The position numbers and the translations under genes are program-made. 38,641 nucleotides of DNA from Ferroacidibacillus organovorans (GTDB taxonomy: Bacteria; Bacillota; Bacilli; Alicyclobacillales; SLC66), in the NCBI RefSeq assembly GCF_001642725.1, contig NZ_LSUQ01000023.1, positions 1 to 38,641 on the forward strand. Reading direction: 5' to 3'. Positions 33,495 through 38,641 of this stretch are shown one piece after another (position 1 is the stretch's first letter; each line of letters starts with the position of its first letter). The notes beneath the pieces were generated by a model. That model did not search any database and was not told the origin of the DNA. It worked only from the letters and a program-made list of their open reading frames with translations.

Positions 33495-34445
33495 GTGATC
33501 CGTACACTCTTGATTTCATCAGATCATAAAAGTCGCATCGATCATTACCCAACATCGCCAAAATCTGGGGAGTGGGGATGGTTACTCGCGTCATCGTGCA
33601 CGAGCGACGAGTGGACTGCGCTTTGCGACGAGTATCCATTGCATCCTGAAGAAATTAGAAAACTGACAACGTCTAGCGAATCAGGGTTGCGTTTTACGGT
33701 GAGCAGAGACCATATTTCCTTTATCATAACCTACCCCCATCCACCGATTGAATCATCAGCAAAGCCGCAGTTTTCAAATGCGCTTGTTGTTCTTCACGAG
33801 AAGTGGATGCTTGTCATCGGCGAAAATCAAATGCCAAATGCCGAGTCTCTGTTTCACGAGATGGAACTTCAAACCTACGATCACAAGCATCTGACATCCC
33901 ACGCACTCTCCCATCTCGATCAATTTGTCATCAGTGCCTACGCCGCGCTCGTCGAACCGATCGTGGCGCAGGCAGAAGAGGTGACAGACCATCTCAATCA
34001 TCGCGGAGAACTCTTTGAGCAAATTCGCACGTTACGCCATCAGGCGCGATGTGTCCTTTTGCCGCTTCGCGCACAGGCACGGATCTCGCAACTCTTGAAT
34101 GACGCAGCTCTCCCTTTCCTGACCGGATTACACAATATCTACTTTCTCGACGCGGCAGATCAGATGCATGGCTTGGCGGATCAACTGGCGGCCGTCCGCG
34201 ACAATCTCCTGGAATCCGTTGAAGGGTACACGTCCATTCAATCAAACCACATGAACAAAGTCATGAAAACCCTCACCATCGTATCGACGATTTTTTTGCC
34301 AGCAACCCTCATTGCAAGCATCTACGGGATGAATTTCCGTATCCCTGAATACGGTTGGAAATACGGTTACGCCTATTCCATAACACTCATGACGGCCATC
34401 GCCGTCCTATCGCTTTTGTTTATGCGCAAAAAAGGATGGTTTTAA
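33495..34445 (+). CDS. CorA-family divalent metal transporter
   Basis: A 316-residue CorA-like protein: a long cytoplasmic helical funnel (EQIRTLRHQARCVLLPLRAQ and on), then two C-terminal helices with the YGMNF selectivity motif between them and a basic end RKKGWF. It would carry Mg2+, Co2+ or Ni2+. The start is GTG 33495 with GAGGT eight bases upstream, which gives the family's normal length; an in-frame start at 33396 is less likely. The N-terminal domain is divergent. It points away from the c-di-GMP island. Confidence 0.92.
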   Translation: MIRTLLISSDHKSRIDHYPTSPKSGEWGWLLASSCTSDEWTALCDEYPLHPEEIRKLTTSSESGLRFTVSRDHISFIITYPHPPIESSAKPQFSNALVVLHEKWMLVIGENQMPNAESLFHEMELQTYDHKHLTSHALSHLDQFVISAYAALVEPIVAQAEEVTDHLNHRGELFEQIRTLRHQARCVLLPLRAQARISQLLNDAALPFLTGLHNIYFLDAADQMHGLADQLAAVRDNLLESVEGYTSIQSNHMNKVMKTLTIVSTIFLPATLIASIYGMNFRIPEYGWKYGYAYSITLMTAIAVLSLLFMRKKGWF

Positions 34446-34499
34446 AGCGCCGGGAGACACTGACAAAAGTACATCACACTGTAAAGGGAGAATGAATCC

Positions 34500-34862
34500 G
34501 TGTCCACGAAAAATCCATCGTCAAATAAATCAACACCCAAAGACGATAAAAAAGCAATTCATTTTCAAGTACAACAACAGTTGCAATTTGAACAGCAGAA
34601 ACTGCAAATCACGGACACATTGGGACAAGCCCTCCAGGAAATCCAGCAGGCAACCCAGTCGGAGAATACTCATCAATTGCCAAAAATCCAACAAAATCTG
34701 CAGATGGTCGCGCTACAAATGCAACAATTGCAACCTCCGAACACGCAACAGCCACAGATTCGGCAGCAGCTTGAACAGGTTCAGCAGCAGATTACTCAAG
34801 CCGCGCAAACGCTGAAAATGATTCACGATCTTTCTGCGAGTCACGATAGCTTTATAAAATAG
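34500..34862 (+). CDS. Glutamine-rich small protein
   Basis: A 120-residue soluble protein with about 32 Gln, arranged in helix-friendly runs (QVQQQLQFEQQKLQI, LQMVALQMQQLQ, QIRQQLEQVQQQITQAAQ) that could form coiled coils. The N-terminus is Lys/Ser-rich and there is no signal peptide. GTG 34500 has AGGGAG nine bases upstream. It lies 54 bases after corA and ahead of a terminator. No family recognised; spore or cytoplasmic scaffold roles are only guesses. Confidence 0.75.
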   Translation: MSTKNPSSNKSTPKDDKKAIHFQVQQQLQFEQQKLQITDTLGQALQEIQQATQSENTHQLPKIQQNLQMVALQMQQLQPPNTQQPQIRQQLEQVQQQITQAAQTLKMIHDLSASHDSFIK

Positions 34863-34887
34863 GCCACAAGATCATCCGTTTAAACAA

Positions 34888-34914
34888 AGGGGCGCCCCTA
34901 GAGACGCCTCTTTC
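34888..34914. terminator. Two-way terminator between converging genes
   Basis: AGGGGCG (34888-34894) pairs with CGCCTCT (34905-34911), followed by TTCTT on plus and preceded by bases giving CTTTGTTT on minus. It separates the Gln-rich gene from the molybdenum hydroxylase operon. Confidence 0.65.
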
Positions 34915-34956
34915 TTCAAACGAAGATATTTTTGCTCTCTGGATTCCTCACTGTGC

Positions 34957-35457
34957 CTATTCCTTGTCTCCGCCTTGCGTCGTCTGCGTTGAATGACGGA
35001 GCACCGCGTGTACGGCGTCTTTGATTTCCTGATACCCTGTACAGCGGCAGAGATTAGGCTGTAACCACTCTTTGATCTGCTCATCTGTAGGTTCCTTACA
35101 CTGTGTGACGAGCGCATGACACACAACGACAAACCCTGGTGTGCAATACCCACATTGAATCGCCCAGTAGTCAATGAATGCCTGGCGGATCGGGGAATCG
35201 ACAAGCCCTTCCGCTGTCGTTACGGAGTGTCCCACCGCCTCCACACCAAGCGTCAGACACGCATGCACCGGCACTCCGTCAAGCAACACGGTGCAGGCGC
35301 CACAATCACCGTTTTCACACCCAGGTTTGGCGCCCGTCAACCCAAGATCCCGAAGCGCGTGCAGCAATGTGTCTGATGAGCGCAATACGACCTCGCGGAA
35401 TTGCCCATTGACATGAACCTCAAATACACCTGGACGCAATCCACATCGCACGCTCAT
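34957..35457 (-). CDS. Molybdenum hydroxylase, 2Fe-2S subunit
   Basis: A 166-residue subunit with two 2Fe-2S clusters: plant-ferredoxin type CENGDCGACTV and the helical domain CGYCTPG with CRCTGY. It carries electrons between the molybdenum cofactor and FAD in xanthine dehydrogenase/CO dehydrogenase family enzymes. ATG 35457 overlaps the FAD-subunit stop (ATGA). Last gene of the operon. Confidence 0.95.
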   Translation of the reverse strand: MSVRCGLRPGVFEVHVNGQFREVVLRSSDTLLHALRDLGLTGAKPGCENGDCGACTVLLDGVPVHACLTLGVEAVGHSVTTAEGLVDSPIRQAFIDYWAIQCGYCTPGFVVVCHALVTQCKEPTDEQIKEWLQPNLCRCTGYQEIKDAVHAVLRHSTQTTQGGDKE

Positions 35458-36293
35458 ACCGCCCACCCCATTTGCTTAAGAATCTCTTCCAGCGTCAATT
35501 GGAGCACAAACTTGCGGTAATCTTCAGAACCCTCCAGATCATGAAGCACCTCATGCGGAAACTGCTCGATCACCTGCTTCACCCGCTCACACAGCGGGCG
35601 CGCACGGTTGCTCACAAGTTCCTCCAACCGCTCATCCCGAAAAGGAAACGCGCAGACGCCACTGAACGCCATCCGAATTCTATCCCCATCCTCAAGTGCC
35701 AAAACCGTGACAAGCGGATAATTTACGCTGGACTGCTTCGTTTTTTTGAGATGCACAAAAGTGTTCGCCACAAACGACCGCGGAATGTAAAACTGTGTGA
35801 TCAATTCGCCCGGCTTAAGGTTCAGAGCATGATGAAACACATCTGTAAAAGGCAACAAGCGCGCACCCTGAGGCCCGAAAAGTTTTACCTTGCTGTCACA
35901 CAGAAGAAAAGGCAACGCCATTTCGCGATACATCAGCCGCCTGCTCCCCACGTTTCCCCCCACCGTTATCTTGTTGCGCGCTGTGCGATCCGCAATCGCC
36001 TGCGCCGTCTGCCCGAACAGCGGAAAAATGTCCGAGTCTGCCAACTGATTTAGCGTGACGGCAGCGCCAATGACGATCTCTTCACCATCGATCCCAAGAA
36101 CTTGACACTCCGGCAGATCCTTGATGTCGATGATCGCATCTGCGGCCATTTGTCCCATGCGTGAAAAAGTGATGATTTCCGTACCCCCAGCATAGTAAAG
36201 CGCGTGCTGCCCCTGCGCCGCCGCAGTTTCATACAGCGCGACTGCCTCCGACGGAGTATTGGGACGGGAATAGGCAAAGTCAAACGCGATCAC
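35454..36293 (-). CDS. Molybdenum hydroxylase, FAD subunit
   Basis: A 279-residue FAD-binding subunit. YYAGGTEIIT and the ITVGGNVGS motif are the two FAD contacts of the CoxM/XdhB family. The start is GTG 36293 with GAGGGGGG nine bases upstream, overlapping the large-subunit stop by 14 bases. It should pass electrons from the Fe-S subunit to NAD+ or another acceptor. Confidence 0.93.
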   Translation of the reverse strand: MIAFDFAYSRPNTPSEAVALYETAAAQGQHALYYAGGTEIITFSRMGQMAADAIIDIKDLPECQVLGIDGEEIVIGAAVTLNQLADSDIFPLFGQTAQAIADRTARNKITVGGNVGSRRLMYREMALPFLLCDSKVKLFGPQGARLLPFTDVFHHALNLKPGELITQFYIPRSFVANTFVHLKKTKQSSVNYPLVTVLALEDGDRIRMAFSGVCAFPFRDERLEELVSNRARPLCERVKQVIEQFPHEVLHDLEGSEDYRKFVLQLTLEEILKQMGWAV

Positions 36294-38637
36294 TCCCGCG
36301 CACCCCCCTCGCTCTCCAGATTTCCTCCGGTGTTAAAGGCAGATGGTTTAGATCCACACCTGCTGCCACGGAAAGACCGTTGGCAAGCGCCGCAGGCATC
36401 CCGATGACACCGTATTCGCCTATGCCGCGCGCGCCAAACGGACCATCGATGCAAGGCGTTTGAACAAAATCAACCACGTACTCGTCTGGCTGCTCCCCAA
36501 ATCGCAACACCTTATACGTGCGCAATTGCGGATTGAGCACCCGACCCGTGTCGTCAAACTGCAACGTCTCACAACTGGCATAGCTGAGCCCCATAAACAT
36601 CCCGCCACGCATTTGCTGTGTCGCCGTCCCCACATTAATGATCGTACCCCCGTCGAGCACGGTCACGGCCTTCAGAATGCGATACTGATTATCGCGAGGA
36701 TTCCACGCCACTTCAACGCCTTGCACACCCACGGACCACCAGGGACCGGGCTTTCCAAATCCCGTTTTCGGATCCATCCCCGTGAGATGTTTTTGAATGT
36801 ACTTTCCACTTCCAATCACCTGCCCCATCACAGCGTGTCCACTCGGATATTTATAGCCGAGCGCAATCTCCCCGTACTCAACATAAAAGGAAGGGCTATC
36901 CTTTACAAACACCTTCCCATCGTCATAATCCAAATCCTCGGCCGCGCATTGAAGGACGATCGCTGCCGTTTGTTTGAGTTGACGTATCGCGTCGTCTGCC
37001 GCCTGAATCACCGCACGCCCCGCAAGAAATGTGCCTGTGCTCGCAACGGTGCGCCACTCATGAGGGTTGTACGCGGTGTCCACATCAATCGTAACTCGAA
37101 TTTTTTGGATATTTATCCTCAGTTTTTCTGCGAGAATTTGCGTGAGAGCCGTCTTTGTCCCTTGCCCAAATTCAACGGTCGCGACGTTTAGATTGACACT
37201 GCCATCTGCGTCAAACGTCAGAATCGCGCCAGCCTGTCCATTGGGTGGCGTCGTCGAGGTTTTCCAAAAACACGCCACCCCCTTCGCGCGGATCGTTCCG
37301 TCCGGCATTTCAACACGTTGTCCTTGATCCCACTGCAAAAGCTCCTGCGCGCGCGCAAGACACGCCTTCACATCGCCGATGTTACTCTTGGTCAATACGA
37401 CATGCGTTGGCGTGCTGTCCCCCGGTTTGAGCAGATTCTTTGCGCGCAATTCGAGAGGATCCATACCCAGTTTTCGCGCAAGCACGTCCATCGTGCGATC
37501 CATTGCAAACGTCAATTCAGGATGGCCGTAGCCGCGAAACGACGTGCCATACGGATGATTGGTATAGAGGCAGTACGAATCGCACCAAACGTTTGCGATA
37601 TCGTAGGGACCCGTGCAGTCAATCGCCGCCGCGCGCGTGATTCCAGCCGCTTGGTCGGAATACGCCCCGCCGTCAAAATAAAAGGTGATCTTTGCCGCGC
37701 GAAGGTGACCATTCGCATCCGTACCGAGCTTCAAGGTCGCCTGCAATCCAACGCGGCCAGGCGCCGTGCAGATATCCTCTTCCCGTTCGTACGCGAGACT
37801 GACCATCCTGCCGCGCACCGCCTGTGACGCGAGATAGGCGATTGGTTCGAGTTGAATCGTGCCTTTGCCGCCAAACGCTCCACCCACCATGGCCACGTGC
37901 ACGATGACGTTCCCAACATCGATGTTGAAAAACTGATTGAACAATTTTTTGATGCTAAACGGCGACTGCGTGGTAGAGTGCACGATGACCTGGCCGTTTT
38001 GCAAAATCTGCACGCGTGCGCAGCGCGGTTCGAGCGCCGCGTGATCCGATACGTTAAGAGAATAGTCCTGTTCAACCACACACGTGCACGTATTCCAAGC
38101 CTTTTCTACGTCGCCTTTGCGAATCTTTATGTGATTTGCAATGTGCGTTCCTGGAACCGGATGAACACTTTCGACGATTTTTGTGTACTGCCCTGACTGC
38201 TCATGAATCGTGCCTTTTAGACTTTGAAATGCTTCATACGGTGAATTCACAACGGGGAGTGGGTCATATTCAATACGCACGAGTTTTGCAGCTCGTTTGG
38301 CCTGATGCTCTTTGTCTGCAACAACAATGGCAATAGGTTCCCCAAAGTACCTCACCTTGCCAACTGCAAGCGGCTGTCGATCTGCAAGGATTGGCCCGAT
38401 ATGATATGGAAAGACATCACCCGTGACAATCGCGCGAACGCCAGACACCTTCCAAGCTTCTGATGTATCTACGCTTTTCAATACAGCATGTGCATAGGTG
38501 CTTGTCACCAATTTCGCGTGAAGCATCCCTTTGGGGTCGACATCATTGGTGTATTTATACTCAGCCGACGCCTTGTCCCAAACGTCGACTCGTGCCACCG
38601 GTTGCCCGATCAAGCCCGTGTTCGATGAGCCAGCCAT
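36280..38637 (-). CDS. Molybdenum hydroxylase, large (molybdopterin) subunit
   Basis: A 785-residue catalytic subunit of the xanthine dehydrogenase/aldehyde oxidase family. Seen: N-terminal RVDVWDKASAEYKYTNDV, VGGAFGGKG, the loop TSFRGYGHPEL and the catalytic Glu region GARGIGEYGVIG near the end. The order large-FAD-FeS is that of cox/ndh-type operons. Substrate cannot be told: purine, nicotinate or aldehyde are all possible; the CO dehydrogenase loop AYRCSFR is absent. The ATG at 38637 is four bases from the window edge, so the true start may be further upstream. Confidence 0.92.
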   Translation of the reverse strand: MAGSSNTGLIGQPVARVDVWDKASAEYKYTNDVDPKGMLHAKLVTSTYAHAVLKSVDTSEAWKVSGVRAIVTGDVFPYHIGPILADRQPLAVGKVRYFGEPIAIVVADKEHQAKRAAKLVRIEYDPLPVVNSPYEAFQSLKGTIHEQSGQYTKIVESVHPVPGTHIANHIKIRKGDVEKAWNTCTCVVEQDYSLNVSDHAALEPRCARVQILQNGQVIVHSTTQSPFSIKKLFNQFFNIDVGNVIVHVAMVGGAFGGKGTIQLEPIAYLASQAVRGRMVSLAYEREEDICTAPGRVGLQATLKLGTDANGHLRAAKITFYFDGGAYSDQAAGITRAAAIDCTGPYDIANVWCDSYCLYTNHPYGTSFRGYGHPELTFAMDRTMDVLARKLGMDPLELRAKNLLKPGDSTPTHVVLTKSNIGDVKACLARAQELLQWDQGQRVEMPDGTIRAKGVACFWKTSTTPPNGQAGAILTFDADGSVNLNVATVEFGQGTKTALTQILAEKLRINIQKIRVTIDVDTAYNPHEWRTVASTGTFLAGRAVIQAADDAIRQLKQTAAIVLQCAAEDLDYDDGKVFVKDSPSFYVEYGEIALGYKYPSGHAVMGQVIGSGKYIQKHLTGMDPKTGFGKPGPWWSVGVQGVEVAWNPRDNQYRILKAVTVLDGGTIINVGTATQQMRGGMFMGLSYASCETLQFDDTGRVLNPQLRTYKVLRFGEQPDEYVVDFVQTPCIDGPFGARGIGEYGVIGMPAALANGLSVAAGVDLNHLPLTPEEIWRARGVRGSDRV

Positions 38638-38641
38638 AACA

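Noticed and set aside
1-38641. Mobile elements, CRISPR arrays, tRNA or rRNA genes
   Set aside because: No transposase or integrase motif, repeat-spacer array, tRNA cloverleaf or rRNA block was seen on either strand; the AT-rich island has no direct repeats that I could see at its ends.

Overview
The window looks like a chromosomal segment of a Gram-positive spore-forming lineage (Bacillota). Support comes from strong AGGAGG-type ribosome binding sites, many GTG and TTG starts, a YhcN/YlaJ-like lipoprotein, a DUF2512 protein, a BlaI/M56 regulatory pair, an odhAB operon, and glycine and c-di-GMP-I riboswitches. A sulfocyanin-like protein and a membrane cupredoxin sit beside an unusual heme-copper oxidase. 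That suggests an acidophilic iron or sulfur oxidiser near Alicyclobacillaceae, but this is an inference. No rRNA, tRNA, CRISPR array, transposase or phage gene was seen.

Layout. 1-3943 (minus): FixH-like lipoprotein, small membrane protein, TauE/SafE (DsbD_2)-like protein and a FixI/CcoI-type copper P-type ATPase cut by the left edge; together a probable copper supply module for an oxidase. 4076-9413 (plus): sulfocyanin-like lipoprotein, anchored cupredoxin, oxidase subunits II, I and III-like, a one-helix small protein and a YhcN-like lipoprotein. 9426-11848: DUF2512 protein, NiCoT-like transporter and CPA2 antiporter, the last running into the remnant of a beta-carbonic anhydrase. 11999-15859 (minus): odhAB. 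15943-21943 (minus): MIP18-type Fe-S factor, two polytopic membrane proteins loosely like heme-copper oxidase subunit I or NnrS, a DUF2249 protein, a PIG-L deacetylase and a CoA-disulfide-reductase/rhodanese fusion. 22129-24611 (minus): a BlaI-type repressor, an M56 membrane protease and a Met/His-rich exported beta-propeller, with BlaI-type operators over both promoters. 24618-26531 (minus): glycine riboswitch and the two L-serine dehydratase genes. 26582-28271 (plus): an MFS drug exporter with promoter and terminator.

28337-33384 is a visibly more AT-rich island with two nearly identical c-di-GMP-I riboswitches facing inward from its two ends. The left one precedes a FapA-like protein and a stand-alone receiver. 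The right one precedes a small secreted peptide, then a soluble DegS-like kinase and a TPR protein ending in a degenerate HD-GYP domain. I consider this the best candidate for an undescribed system: a c-di-GMP-read signalling and surface module. It is followed by a CorA-like transporter (33495-34445), a glutamine-rich small protein (34500-34862) and a three-gene molybdenum hydroxylase operon (34957-38637) reaching the right edge.

The respiratory genes probably act together: copper loading (1-3943), copper electron carriers and oxidase (4076-8903), and possibly redox-controlled membrane proteins (15943-21943). All identifications are by reading motifs; no database search was run.
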